From Nitratireductor soli (lineage in GTDB: Bacteria; Pseudomonadota; Alphaproteobacteria; Rhizobiales; Rhizobiaceae): a DNA stretch of 64,000 nt. The notes beneath the pieces were generated by a model, which was not told the DNA's origin, made no database searches, and was given only the letters and a program-made list of their open reading frames with translations. Position numbers and translations under genes: made by a program. Shown here piece after piece: positions 24,551 to 32,333 of the stretch. Every line of letters starts with the position of its first letter. Positions within the stretch are counted from its first letter, which is position 1. Location: contig NZ_LFVY01000010.1 in assembly GCF_001050155.1 (NCBI RefSeq), positions 124,001 to 188,000 on the forward strand. Reading direction: 5' to 3'.

Positions 24551-24795
24551 TCACGGACGATCGGCACGAGAACGAGCTCATACCCCAGGATCTGCGCCAT
24601 GGCCTCGACGTTGGTTATCGTCGGGTCGCTGCGGCCGCTTTTCCAGTATTGCAGACAGGTTCGGGTGCGGTGCATCTCGGCCGCCATGTCGGAGATGTAG
24701 ATACGGCGGGCGCGCATGTCGTTGAACATGGCGCGGACGACGGTCGATGCGGTGCGCGGGTCTTTGCGTTGGGGCTGAAACAGTGGGGCGCTCAT
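24541..24795 (-). CDS. Small helix-turn-helix protein
   Basis: Encodes 84 residues. After a short leader the sequence ARRIYISDMAAEMHRTRTCL followed by QYWKSGRSDPTITNVEAMAQ is an XRE-type helix-turn-helix, with the recognition helix around RTRTCLQYWKSG. The end (GYELVLVPIVRDGD) is a beta tail. It is ATGA-coupled to the upstream gene and precedes the primase gene. It may regulate replication or an early promoter; target unknown. Confidence 0.65.
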   Translation of the reverse strand: MSAPLFQPQRKDPRTASTVVRAMFNDMRARRIYISDMAAEMHRTRTCLQYWKSGRSDPTITNVEAMAQILGYELVLVPIVRDGD

Positions 24796-25607
24796 GTCTT
24801 TGGCCTCCGCTTACCTTTGACGGCGCGTCGGGCTTCTTCTTGAACGTTATCGTAGGCGTATTCAAGAGCCTCCAACCCACTGTCGAGTCCCCAATCGTCC
24901 CAACTCTTTTTCAGGAGCCGTTCAGATGTTTGGTAGACGGCGATGCGTTTGAGCGCGTCGAAGTAGCGCTGCTCGTTGGACGGCTTGCGATACACACGTA
25001 TCGTTTTGCCGCCGTCATCATACTCAACGGTGGTTTGGGTAGCGGATAGTGCGGATAGGACACCTGCCCGCATGAGTGACCATGCGCCGGCTCCGCACTC
25101 CTGTTCGACACGTGGTGGAACCGCAGCAAGACCATGCTGCATTTGCAAGCGTTTCCCTTCTGACAGGAACTCGTCTTGCATATGCACGTTCGATAAGACC
25201 GATGCGATTTCCGGCGGGGCAATTTCTGGGAGGTCTGAAAGAGCCTTTCTGAATGCTGCTCGCAGTTTCGATTTTACGTTCCGCTCAATTTCGCGTGTCT
25301 CCCGCTCCACCTGTTCATCGCTTATTGCGATGGGTGGGGAGGGGCGGGTGTAGAGGGGCTCAATCTCAACTTCGGCATCGTCAATTAGATTGACCCCGTA
25401 TTCCGGTTTCGTATTCCACACGACCCATACTGCTCCGTCTAACGGTCTCCAGCGCCAAGCTACCGCCTCCGCTTCTCCCTCTATGGAGAGAGCGGCAAGA
25501 GCAATTGGACGGATGTCCGCAAGCTTCTCGTCTTGTCTGCCGAAATTACGCTTATGGATATCGATAATACGGAGCAACGCCGCCTCAAGCTTTTGTTCTC
25601 TGGTCAT
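24792..25607 (-). CDS. Hypothetical phage protein
   Basis: Encodes 271 residues with no recognised catalytic motif. The N-terminus (EQKLEAALLRIIDIHKRN) is helical. A segment AVAWRWRPLDGAVWVVWNTK resembles short tryptophan-rich domains seen in small phage accessory proteins. A helical middle and a C-terminal helix (LEALEYAYDNVQEEARRAV) with a basic end follow. It is coupled to genes on both sides by four-base overlaps, so it is expressed with the replication cluster. Confidence 0.6.
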   Translation of the reverse strand: MTREQKLEAALLRIIDIHKRNFGRQDEKLADIRPIALAALSIEGEAEAVAWRWRPLDGAVWVVWNTKPEYGVNLIDDAEVEIEPLYTRPSPPIAISDEQVERETREIERNVKSKLRAAFRKALSDLPEIAPPEIASVLSNVHMQDEFLSEGKRLQMQHGLAAVPPRVEQECGAGAWSLMRAGVLSALSATQTTVEYDDGGKTIRVYRKPSNEQRYFDALKRIAVYQTSERLLKKSWDDWGLDSGLEALEYAYDNVQEEARRAVKGKRRPKT

Positions 25608-25945
25608 GACCGATCCTCCGCAATTGTCTGTGCTGGCCCGGACCTAAGAGCTTCAACCGTCCCGTTGGACTGCGGGTCTTTCAGGGGCACTCGTTTGTCC
25701 GGAACTACTAGAGCCCCTTGTTCGCTTGTCCAGCGCAGATGATTGCGGGCATAGACGACCCACAGTGCGATGTTCATCGGAATGAGACCCCATGCTCCTG
25801 TTGTGACGATCCAGACCAGCCAAAGAGCCTGATTGCCGAGACCAAACAGCCATGCGTGGCGGGCCTTGTTGCCAGCAAGGACGGTCATGTAGATCGTGAT
25901 TGCGGAAAGGAGCCAGGGGAGATAGATCGCGATTGCTTCTGTCAT
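25604..25945 (-). CDS. Small multispan membrane protein
   Basis: Encodes 113 residues with about three hydrophobic helices (IYLPWLLSAITIYMTVLAGN; LFGLGNQALWLVWIVTTGAW; GLIPMNIALWVVYARN) and a cytosolic tail of about 40 residues. The GNQALWLVWIV and NIALWVVYARN pattern resembles small phage proteins related to PnuC-type folds, as I recall, but that is weak. Start and stop overlap neighbours by four bases. Confidence 0.6.
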   Translation of the reverse strand: MTEAIAIYLPWLLSAITIYMTVLAGNKARHAWLFGLGNQALWLVWIVTTGAWGLIPMNIALWVVYARNHLRWTSEQGALVVPDKRVPLKDPQSNGTVEALRSGPAQTIAEDRS

Positions 25946-26403
25946 CGGCTCTGCTCCATGAATTTGCGGGCGGCGCGGAGGTAGGCATCTGCTATCTCTT
26001 GATTGCTCATGAGACTGTCTATGTGCTGACGCTTGCCCGCAATAATTTCGATAACGCCTTCAGCTTCGGCTAACCGACCTTCCGCTACTTCGGCCAGCTT
26101 GGCGCGCAGGCGAGAGACTTCAGCCTTGATCGGTTCCGCACCGTTCCAGCTGCCAGGTTCTCCCCTGCCACCCGACACCGCTTGATAAGCTTCGCGCAGG
26201 GAGGCGTTTGCCGCTCGCGCTTCCCCGGAGTGCAATTGAGCCTCCATGCGCAACTGGTCAGTTAGGTTGGTCAGTCGTTCAATCTCCGCATCTCGCGGGT
26301 CGCTCTCGCCCGGCCCGATAACGATCCAGCCGGCCTTGCGCAGTTCCTCGATTGTGAGAACGCAGCGGGGTCCGGCGACGGGGTTGTTGATGGCTTTGGT
26401 CAT
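25942..26403 (-). CDS. Hypothetical phage coiled-coil protein
   Basis: Encodes 153 residues from the ATG at 26403, preceded by CAGGAG; the open frame extends farther upstream but lacks a start with a ribosome site. Residues 45-80 and 95-125 are predicted coiled coils (DAEIERLTNLTDQLRMEAQL; EVSRLRAKLAEVAEGRLAEA). No enzymatic motif. Co-transcribed with neighbours by overlap. Confidence 0.55.
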   Translation of the reverse strand: MTKAINNPVAGPRCVLTIEELRKAGWIVIGPGESDPRDAEIERLTNLTDQLRMEAQLHSGEARAANASLREAYQAVSGGRGEPGSWNGAEPIKAEVSRLRAKLAEVAEGRLAEAEGVIEIIAGKRQHIDSLMSNQEIADAYLRAARKFMEQSR

Positions 26404-26404
26404 G

Positions 26405-26743
26405 TCAAAAACTCCTGGGCGGGACGAACAGGCAGATCGTCCGGCTGGTCTCATCACCGAAGATCGAGCACCAGTGGAAAACGCCATCGGGCGAGTTGCG
26501 CACACGCTTATCGGCGTAGGCCAGCGTCTCGCCCGTGGCGGCGATCGTGTAGCCCTCCGGTCCTTCGCGGACGTCGGCATCGGCCACTTGGCGGCAGTCC
26601 TGGTCGGAGCAACACGCGTAGGGATAGCGCCACCCGGTCGGCGCTTCGTGCGCGTCGGCGTCGAAGGCCCACAGCATGGCGACGATGCCGAGCGCCGACA
26701 TGACGGAAGTGGCGGCCAACAGCCGCTTGTCTTCGGAAGTCAT
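26405..26743 (-). CDS. Small exported Cys-containing protein
   Basis: Encodes 112 residues from the ATG at 26743. The N-terminus is a signal peptide (LAATSVMSALGIVAMLWAF) cleaved near ADAHEAP. The mature part has HEAPTGWRYPYACCSDQDCR and another Cys pair (HWCSIFG and TICLFVP), suggesting disulphides. The HxAPxGWxYPxxCCSxxDCR pattern is common in small periplasmic proteins of alphaproteobacteria, as I recall, so this may be captured host DNA. Role unknown. Confidence 0.6.
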   Translation of the reverse strand: MTSEDKRLLAATSVMSALGIVAMLWAFDADAHEAPTGWRYPYACCSDQDCRQVADADVREGPEGYTIAATGETLAYADKRVRNSPDGVFHWCSIFGDETSRTICLFVPPRSF

Positions 26744-26820
26744 AGCGGCACCGCTTCGAACCAGCCGACCCACAGGAAGGCGAACCCAAGCATGCAATAA
26801 ACGCGCGTTTCGATCGTCAT
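26740..26820 (-). CDS. Tiny membrane peptide (26 aa)
   Basis: Reads MTIETRVYCMLGFAFLWVGW then FEAVPL, one hydrophobic helix. Its ATG overlaps the stop of the mini-ORF at 26817-26843 and its TGA overlaps the ATG at 26743. This chain of couplings supports translation. Confidence 0.45.
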   Translation of the reverse strand: MTIETRVYCMLGFAFLWVGWFEAVPL

Positions 26821-26843
26821 GTCTGCTCTCCATCAGTCGTCAT
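26817..26843 (-). other. Mini-ORF leader element (MTTDGEQT), copy 3
   Basis: Eight codons from the ATG in GTCCGTAATGACGACTGAT, ending in an ATGA overlap with the next peptide gene. It follows the stop of the VFD-ending gene at 26854 by ten bases. Confidence 0.45.
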
Positions 26844-26853
26844 TACGGACGGT

Positions 26854-27066
26854 TCAGTCGAAAACATTCTCTGCCGGTTCGGCCGGTGGCGTCTCGGGCT
26901 CGGGCGGGAACGCCAGATCCAGCGCCGCCTGGGCGGTCGCGCCGCGGAAGCTGAAGACCTGTCCGTCGGGCGAATAGACTTCCAGCGTCACCGCCTGCCC
27001 CGGCTCCATGCCGTAAAGGCCAAGGCCGAGTGACGGGAACTTTTCGCGCGCTTCATCGAAGGTCAT
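26854..27066 (-). CDS. Small hypothetical protein ending in VFD
   Basis: Encodes 70 residues from the ATG at 27066, in a four-base overlap with the upstream gene. A KxxxSLG(L/I)GLYGMEPGQ segment and a beta stretch (AVTLEVYSPDGQVFSFRG) suggest a small beta fold. The C-terminus is Pro/Glu-rich and ends AENVFD, one of several VFD/VFG ends in this prophage. Confidence 0.55.
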   Translation of the reverse strand: MTFDEAREKFPSLGLGLYGMEPGQAVTLEVYSPDGQVFSFRGATAQAALDLAFPPEPETPPAEPAENVFD

Positions 27067-27347
27067 GCCAGCTCCGTTTCGAGTGGCGCATCGACGCTTG
27101 TGAAATCCTCGATCGACAACTTGCGCAGCGGACGGAACCGGCTGGCCTTTAGCCAACCTTCAAATTCAACGCCGTTTTCGATATAGGTTCGCGGGTATTC
27201 TTCAAGTTGCACCGCGAGAACTCTAAATTTGGACGTCACGTCAGCTAGAGTGTAAACCCGACCGCGCTCCAGTTGCGGTAGCTTCCGCGCCGACATGAGC
27301 AGTCCGGGACTGTCGTCGATGCACACAACATGCTGTCCAATTCGCAT
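27063..27347 (-). CDS. Small hypothetical protein with KOW/SH3-like pattern
   Basis: Encodes 94 residues. MRIGQHVVCIDDSPGLLMSA followed by LPQLERGRVYTLADV resembles small beta-barrel proteins common in alphaproteobacterial phages. No catalytic residues seen. A GGAGGACGACC ribosome site overlaps the stop of the preceding RHH gene, tying their translation. Confidence 0.55.
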   Translation of the reverse strand: MRIGQHVVCIDDSPGLLMSARKLPQLERGRVYTLADVTSKFRVLAVQLEEYPRTYIENGVEFEGWLKASRFRPLRKLSIEDFTSVDAPLETELA

Positions 27348-27358
27348 TGGTCGTCCTC

Positions 27359-27586
27359 CTAGTCGAACACATCGCCCGGCGCTGTCGTCAGCGCCTCGGC
27401 CATGGTCTTTTCCGTTTCAGCCGTCAGCCCCGCTTCCAGCAACTCGACGACCTTGCGTGATTTCGGTATGCCGTCGCGCTTGGCTTGGCCTTTCACCAGC
27501 TTATGCAGGTCGGCCGGTACGCGCACGGCCATCATCTCGGTCGGTTTGCCGTACTGCTTCAGCGGACGTCGGATTTTGCGGGGCAT
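27359..27586 (-). CDS. Ribbon-helix-helix DNA-binding protein
   Basis: Encodes 75 residues. MMAVRVPADLHKLVKGQA followed by KSRKVVELLEAGL is a ribbon-helix-helix motif: a beta strand then two helices, as in CopG/Arc-type regulators. The N-terminus is basic. It is transcribed from the nearby 27971-27999 promoter together with the next genes, so it may be an early regulator. The C-terminus ends GDVFD, overlapping the ribosome site of the next gene. Confidence 0.65.
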   Translation of the reverse strand: MPRKIRRPLKQYGKPTEMMAVRVPADLHKLVKGQAKRDGIPKSRKVVELLEAGLTAETEKTMAEALTTAPGDVFD

Positions 27587-27599
27587 GTGGTCTCCGGAA

Positions 27600-27824
27600 T
27601 TATTCGTCGTTGGTAATAAAAGCGAAACGCACAGTGTTGGCTGCGGTATTCATCGCCTGTGCGACATCTTCTACATCGTCAATGTCAATCCAAATTTCGT
27701 TTGTATTTTCGCCCTCACCTTGGCGGATAACGATGCGTTTCTTGTCGGGGCGAATTTCGATCTGGATATCGGGTTTGTATTTCATCTCGATTAGATGAAA
27801 GAGTGTCGATTTTTCAATTCTCAT
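27600..27824 (-). CDS. Small hypothetical protein, first full gene after the early promoter
   Basis: Encodes 74 residues from the ATG at 27824 with AGGAGACGACCG upstream. Starts MRIEKSTLFHLIEMKYKPDI; two beta stretches (IEIRPDKKRIVIRQG; EIWIDIDDVEDV) and a C-terminal helix. It follows a long leader with a hairpin and a start-stop codon pair. Function unknown. Confidence 0.5.
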   Translation of the reverse strand: MRIEKSTLFHLIEMKYKPDIQIEIRPDKKRIVIRQGEGENTNEIWIDIDDVEDVAQAMNTAANTVRFAFITNDE

Positions 27825-27845
27825 CGGTCGTCTCCTGTTGAGGCA

Positions 27846-27882
27846 CCGGTCCAGCACATCGGGGAGGGGTTGGCTGGACCGG
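27846..27882 (-). promoter_or_regulatory. Leader hairpin upstream of the gene at 27824
   Basis: Ten-base arms CCGGTCCAGC and GCTGGACCGG enclose 17 bases. There is no following U tract, so it is more likely a leader structure near the ribosome site than a terminator. Confidence 0.5.
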
Positions 27883-27919
27883 CTGAGAGGGGAATGTCGA
27901 GCGCGCAACGCGCTGCGGT

Positions 27920-27925
27920 CTACAT
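27920..27925 (-). promoter_or_regulatory. Start-stop codon pair (ATG TAG) with a strong ribosome site
   Basis: On the minus strand CAGGAGGACACC is followed directly by ATGTAG. It lies between the promoter at 27971-27999 and the first gene. It could trap ribosomes and control leader translation, or be what remains of a deleted gene. Confidence 0.45.
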
Positions 27926-27970
27926 GGTGTCCTCCTGCGTCGGTTGGCCGTCTTTCTCGTCTACAAGCAA

Positions 27971-27999
27971 AACGTATGTCGTTTGTCCGTCCGTGTCAA
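27971..27999 (-). promoter_or_regulatory. Early minus-strand promoter with shared operator
   Basis: TTGACA (27994-27999), 17-base spacer, TACGTT (27971-27976). The spacer and -10 repeat the sequence of the plus-strand promoter at 19486. It drives the small-gene cluster from 27824 towards 22214. Confidence 0.75.
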
Positions 28000-28018
28000 C
28001 GTACAAAATTACTTATCT

Positions 28019-30250
28019 TCAGTCTTTCCGATATCGTTTGCCGCGGAAGCCGCCGGCAGTCAGCGGCATGCCCTCGCCCCACGGCGGCAATTCGCAGATC
28101 AGCTTCTCGAAAAACGCCAAATCACCCCACCCGCGCGGCACTTCGGCGATCAGCTCGTCATAGACATGTCCGATCAGCGGATAGCTCGCGGCTTCGGCCT
28201 TGCGCATGCCGTTGACCAGGAAATCCCGCGCGACGGCCTGCGTGTCGTTCTCAGCGATCAACCCGCCATACAGGCCGAAGCGCCGCCACTTCTTGGTCAC
28301 GCTGTCGACGCCGAGCGCGGAGATGCGCGGCGACGTGGCGCCCTCGATCTTCACTTCGCCCTTCAGCGCCAGCTTCTCGGCGATCAGCCGGTCCATGACC
28401 TCGCTGTCGAGCCACTCGCCATCGACGTTGCGCTTCGCCCAAACCTGGTCCGTCAGCCGCGGCGCGCCGTAAGCCAGGCACCGCCCGGACGGTAGCCGCG
28501 CCCACAGATAGCCATGCGCCACGATGTATTCGAATTTCAGTGTTCGCGTCACCGTGCCGGGGTTCTGGATCGCCTCGCGCATGGCCTGCTCGCGCAGCTT
28601 CCAGCCGGAGGCGATGGCCGGATTGGAGGCACGCCAGCCGACCTTGATCAGCTCGCACGCCAGCCACGCCTCGCGCGACAGGACATCGGCCTTGCTGTCG
28701 CCACGCTTCAGGCAGCTTTCGTAGCGCTTGACCGCCTTCTCGCGGCGTTCTTCGGTTGCTGTTTTCCACACCGGTTCGAACAGTGGATCCAGCTTGACAC
28801 CGTAGCCCTGCGACATCGAATAAAACGCCGAGACGCCACCGCCGAAACCGAGGGCCAATTCCGAGACCTTGCCGACGGACTGGCGCAACGGGTGTTTCTT
28901 GGTGATTTCGTCGGTCGTCGTGTTCATGATCGACGCTGCCGTGCGCCGGTAAAGGTCCGGTTTCGATGGGTCGGCGGCGATCTCGTGCAGTGCCTTGACC
29001 TTCCAGTCTTCGCCCGACGACCAGGCGATCACCGCGCCCTCGATGCCGGAATAATCGGCCTGGACCAGATCATGGTCCGGTGCGGCCAGGATGAAACCCC
29101 GGATGGCGTCGGAGATGAGATGCAGCGGCCGCCCGAGGTTCGGCCCGTACAGCAGCGGCAGCAGTTCAGGGTCTTCCGCGCGGAAGGCATCGAACAGCGG
29201 CTCCAGCGCCACGCCTTCGAACTCTTTGCGCGGGCGCGGCATGTTGTTTTTGTTGATGCCGACCGACTGCCAGCGTCCGGTTGAGGCCGCGTGGTAGATA
29301 TCCGTCCCGCGCACACGGCCGTCGGCGCTTGCTCGGTCCAGCATGGCTTGCAGCTTCGACACGGATGTCTTGGCCGCTTCCTGGCGCAGCTCGATCGCGC
29401 GGCGAACATTGGCGGGCAAATCGTCAAGCTCCAGCAGCGCGTCGACCTCGGCCTTGGCCGCCGATCCCATGGCGACGCCCTGGCTGTTCACCCATTCGAC
29501 CAGCTTGCCCGGTTCGGTACATTTCTTCACATAGCCGCCGGTCGCCAGACGCATGTCGCGGTCGAGAATGGCTTTCGCCTTCGCTGCCAGCACCAGCGCG
29601 GCGCGGGCCGACCGTCGATCGATACGAATGCCGCGATCGTTGATGATTTCCGACACAACGTAGACGGATTGCTCGTCGGCCGACAGCGGCACCATGCGCG
29701 TGTCGGCTTCAGCCTCGGTCATCACGTCCACGTCGCAATAATCGTGGAACCGCTCGAAATCTTCCGGGTGGTCTTCCGGTTCGTTCCAATAGAGCCCGGC
29801 GGGGTCTTCGCCCTTGCGCGGGCGGCGCGGAATGGAGAATTTGCGGATCAGCCGCGTGCCTTCCTTGTCCTTGCGGACGGTCAGGCCAAGCGCGTCACCC
29901 AGGCGGTCCAGGGAGCGCGGGAGCGCCATGGCGGCAGCGGTGGCCGCCGTGCATCGGAACTGCTCCACGCGGGCCACCGGCCAGCCGTAGCGCGGCGTCA
30001 GGACCATCTGCCATAACAAGCGTTCGAACGCGGCATTGTGGGCTGAGACCATGCCGCCGGCCTCGATATGGGCGACGATCTCGGGCGGGCATGGCTGGCC
30101 GGGGCGCCAGCGACGGACGGGACCGCCGTTCAGCTTGTAGGACGCCATGAGCGGTTGCGTGTTCGGTGACGCCATGTAGTTGTAGACGCCGCGCTTCTTC
30201 AGGTCGATGTCGCTTCTTGTTTCGAAATCAAAGGTTAAATCGCTATACAT
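28019..30250 (-). CDS. Family A DNA polymerase with 3'-5' exonuclease
   Basis: Encodes 743 residues from the ATG at 30250. Residues 1-190 are a DnaQ/PolA-type proofreading domain: TFDFETRSDIDLKKRG (ExoI DxE) and FERFHDYCDVDVMTE (ExoIII). Polymerase motif A is VQADYSGIEGAVIAW, motif B is LRQSVGKVSELALGFGG, and motif C is GHVYDELIAEVP. The last has Tyr where family A normally has His before Asp-Glu. No 5'-3' exonuclease domain. It is the phage replicase, preceded by an HNH gene that overlaps it by eight bases. Confidence 0.9.
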   Translation of the reverse strand: MYSDLTFDFETRSDIDLKKRGVYNYMASPNTQPLMASYKLNGGPVRRWRPGQPCPPEIVAHIEAGGMVSAHNAAFERLLWQMVLTPRYGWPVARVEQFRCTAATAAAMALPRSLDRLGDALGLTVRKDKEGTRLIRKFSIPRRPRKGEDPAGLYWNEPEDHPEDFERFHDYCDVDVMTEAEADTRMVPLSADEQSVYVVSEIINDRGIRIDRRSARAALVLAAKAKAILDRDMRLATGGYVKKCTEPGKLVEWVNSQGVAMGSAAKAEVDALLELDDLPANVRRAIELRQEAAKTSVSKLQAMLDRASADGRVRGTDIYHAASTGRWQSVGINKNNMPRPRKEFEGVALEPLFDAFRAEDPELLPLLYGPNLGRPLHLISDAIRGFILAAPDHDLVQADYSGIEGAVIAWSSGEDWKVKALHEIAADPSKPDLYRRTAASIMNTTTDEITKKHPLRQSVGKVSELALGFGGGVSAFYSMSQGYGVKLDPLFEPVWKTATEERREKAVKRYESCLKRGDSKADVLSREAWLACELIKVGWRASNPAIASGWKLREQAMREAIQNPGTVTRTLKFEYIVAHGYLWARLPSGRCLAYGAPRLTDQVWAKRNVDGEWLDSEVMDRLIAEKLALKGEVKIEGATSPRISALGVDSVTKKWRRFGLYGGLIAENDTQAVARDFLVNGMRKAEAASYPLIGHVYDELIAEVPRGWGDLAFFEKLICELPPWGEGMPLTAGGFRGKRYRKD

Positions 30251-30659
30251 CAATGTGAATCTTTCCGGTGCGAATGCAGGAAATATTACTTTCCGTTACA
30301 CCAAATATAATTCCTAGTTTTCTGCCGCTTATTGTCCCGAGTAAAGCTTTTATAGCAATTATGTCTTCGGGGCGTAACTTGTAGCGCGAGCAGACACGAT
30401 GCCATTTCTTATCGCGGCCGTTGTTCCCTCGCGTGTCCCACCTAAGATTGAAAAGCCGGTTGTTTGCTTCGTCGCCGTCTAGGTGGCGGCACTCGTGGCC
30501 GGGCGGGCACGGGCCGACGAAGGCGAGAAGCACCAGTTCATGAACGCAATGGCTGTTGGCTTTACCGAGTGCTACCGACAGATGGCCTTCTGTCATACGG
30601 CCCGGATGAAGGATTTTGCCGCGCTTTCGGTATTCATAAGCGGTGCCGTGTCTGGACAT
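30243..30659 (-). CDS. HNH homing-type endonuclease, probably N-terminally shortened
   Basis: Encodes 138 residues. VHELVLLAFVGPCPPGHECR followed by HLDGDEANNRLFNLRWDT is the HNH_3 metal-binding core. The C-terminus has a helix-turn-helix-like segment (SGRKLGIIFGVTESNISCIR). Upstream of the ATG the same frame reads RSLDRTWTQ, which resembles the usual start of this family, yet no start codon is in frame before a stop. It looks truncated or frameshifted. It lies between methyltransferase and polymerase genes, a common HNH insertion place. Confidence 0.75.
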   Translation of the reverse strand: MSRHGTAYEYRKRGKILHPGRMTEGHLSVALGKANSHCVHELVLLAFVGPCPPGHECRHLDGDEANNRLFNLRWDTRGNNGRDKKWHRVCSRYKLRPEDIIAIKALLGTISGRKLGIIFGVTESNISCIRTGKIHIDV

Positions 30660-30713
30660 CTGTGTCCACGTTCGGTCGAGCGACCTAAAAGGCGTGGTCG
30701 GTGATCAGTATCG

Positions 30714-32333
30714 TCATCCAAACACTCCTGGGTCAGTCGCCATTACGGAATGCTCGGTCAATCGAAGACGTTCGGCTTCGGTTTCGAGGTAGGCTTGGAT
30801 GAAGTGCTTCGTGGCTTGCGCGTCGACCGCATTGCCGTATCCTCTGAGGCGACCGACCCTAGCCCTTGCACCGTGCTCCAGAGGGAATCCAGTCGCGGCA
30901 TAGGCTGCGTGGGCTTCACGCCAAGCCTCCGATGCGTGGCGTGCCAGAATTGATGACAAAACACGCAGAGCGTCTGGACGTTCTTCGGTTCGTTGTTCGT
31001 CCAATCCTCGTCCACGTGGTGCGCGTGCAGTCGCTCCACCGTCCCGCAGCACTCGCATGCGGCCTTCAGCAACTTCCGCGCTCTCGCTTGATAGGCGTTC
31101 CGAGAAAGCCCACCCTTGCTCCTGGAGTTGGCGCAGGAAAGCGAGCAAAATCGGCGCTTCATGTATGTCTGGTAGTCTTCCAGCCGTCCATTCTCGTTGC
31201 GCTCGCGCTGAAAGCGACAACCGCAAATCATACAACGCTTCTCCGGCGTCGGTTTCGTATCGGATCGCCCACTCTGCGATTTCGAGTTCGATTTCGGCAA
31301 CGTGTCCGGCGCGCACTCGTCCCAGGCTGCGGGTAGACCCATCAACCATCGGCTGTGGCCGGGGCTCAACTGGCCGCCACTTTCCATCCCGGCAGAAGAG
31401 CCAGTCAGCATCTCGCCAGAAACCGTTAGTCGGGCCGGTCCCTCCACTGTCAGACAGGCCACAGCCGCCAAATCCGGCCCTTTCGATCGCAGCGCCTCGA
31501 TTATGCCGCCCGCTGTGGTGCGCACCCCCTTGTCGGCTAGCGCCGCCGTCGGCGTTGGCCAGCCCGACAATTGTCCCGCCATGTTCAGCGTCATGTTCGG
31601 CGCGAACGGGTCGTATTTCTCGCCCCTCTTGGCGTCCGTTACCGTGGCTGTCGGCCAACCCGCTTGTAGCGCTTGAAAACAGAGCTGCACTTGATCCTCG
31701 CCGTTTCGGTTCCCGAGCTTCGCATCGACTGTGTTCGGACTGCGCCAGCCTTTTAGCGACAAATCGGAGCCGTTGCCGGATGTGCGGTGCGCCACTGCCC
31801 GCAGAGCAGGTATCGGCGGCCCCGACGGCATTTCCCACTCTTTCCAGGACAGCGCGTAGAGTGTAGAGCCACAGCCGTCCGTCACGGCTCGCAACCTGTT
31901 CGCCAAACGTGACTGAAGGTCGGCGCTCGCCGATGAGGCGGATGAACTCAGGGAGTAGGTGGCGATCGTCGCCTCGCCATTCGTCGCCGCAATCGAGACA
32001 TACCCATCCGGCTGTGACGACAGGATGCGAGAGACAACTTTTTCCGCCGCAGCTAGGACATTCACTGCCTTTGCCCGCGGCCGAGAACGGCGGGCACGGG
32101 CAGCTTCCGGTCCAGACGGGCCGGTCGTCGGGCCATCCGGCGAGCCGGAGGCTGTACGACCAGACGCCGATCCCAGCGAAGAAGTGGCATTGGGTGTATC
32201 CGGCCAGATCAGAAGCTTTGACATCCTCGATGCTTCTTTCGTCAACGTCGCCAGGCGCGATGTGTCCGGCGGAAATCAGGTTGCGCAACCACTGCGCGGC
32301 GTAGGGGTCGATCTCGTTGTAGTATGCCGACAT
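30714..32333 (-). CDS. C5-cytosine DNA methyltransferase
   Basis: A 539-residue enzyme. Motif I is [18 protein letters not shown], motif IV is [12 protein letters not shown] with the catalytic Cys, motif VI-like FGEQVAS, motif [13 protein letters not shown] and motif [18 protein letters not shown] near the end. A CPSCGG/CLDC zinc knuckle lies after motif IV. A central Gly/Arg/His-rich stretch with [20 protein letters not shown] is typical of phage members. It methylates cytosine in phage DNA, probably against restriction. Its DNA also encodes a second protein in another frame (30758-32224). It ends MATDPGVFG, overlapping the next ATG. Confidence 0.85.
   Translation of the reverse strand: MSAYYNEIDPYAAQWLRNLISAGHIAPGDVDERSIEDVKASDLAGYTQCHFFAGIGVWSYSLRLAGWPDDRPVWTGSCPCPPFSAAGKGSECPSCGGKSCLSHPVVTAGWVCLDCGDEWRGDDRHLLPEFIRLIGERRPSVTFGEQVASRDGRLWLYTLRAVLERVGNAVGAADTCSAGSGAPHIRQRLRFVAKRLAQSEHSRCEAREPKRRGSSAALFSSATSGLADSHGNGRQEGREIRPVRAEHDAEHGGTIVGLANADGGASRQGGAHHSGRHNRGAAIERAGFGGCGLSDSGGTGPTNGFWRDADWLFCRDGKWRPVEPRPQPMVDGSTRSLGRVRAGHVAEIELEIAEWAIRYETDAGEALYDLRLSLSARAQREWTAGRLPDIHEAPILLAFLRQLQEQGWAFSERLSSESAEVAEGRMRVLRDGGATARAPRGRGLDEQRTEERPDALRVLSSILARHASEAWREAHAAYAATGFPLEHGARARVGRLRGYGNAVDAQATKHFIQAYLETEAERLRLTEHSVMATDPGVFG
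30758..32224 (-). CDS. Overlapping-frame protein: GWPTP-type phage protein with zinc/HNH domain
   Basis: An open frame, shifted relative to the methyltransferase, of 488 residues from an ATG at 32224 (a TTG at 32245 extends it). It contains [33 protein letters not shown], repeated GWPT(P/A) motifs and [20 protein letters not shown], all reminiscent of a phage protein family I recall. Residues about 331-433 hold a zinc-ribbon and HNH-like domain ([47 protein letters not shown]). The HNH part is too well formed to be a shadow. Whether the whole frame is translated is unproven. Confidence 0.5.
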   Translation of the reverse strand: MSKLLIWPDTPNATSSLGSASGRTASGSPDGPTTGPSGPEAARARRSRPRAKAVNVLAAAEKVVSRILSSQPDGYVSIAATNGEATIATYSLSSSASSASADLQSRLANRLRAVTDGCGSTLYALSWKEWEMPSGPPIPALRAVAHRTSGNGSDLSLKGWRSPNTVDAKLGNRNGEDQVQLCFQALQAGWPTATVTDAKRGEKYDPFAPNMTLNMAGQLSGWPTPTAALADKGVRTTAGGIIEALRSKGPDLAAVACLTVEGPARLTVSGEMLTGSSAGMESGGQLSPGHSRWLMGLPAAWDECAPDTLPKSNSKSQSGRSDTKPTPEKRCMICGCRFQRERNENGRLEDYQTYMKRRFCSLSCANSRSKGGLSRNAYQARARKLLKAACECCGTVERLHAHHVDEDWTNNEPKNVQTLCVFCHQFWHATHRRLGVKPTQPMPRLDSLWSTVQGLGSVASEDTAMRSTRKPRSTSSKPTSKPKPNVFD

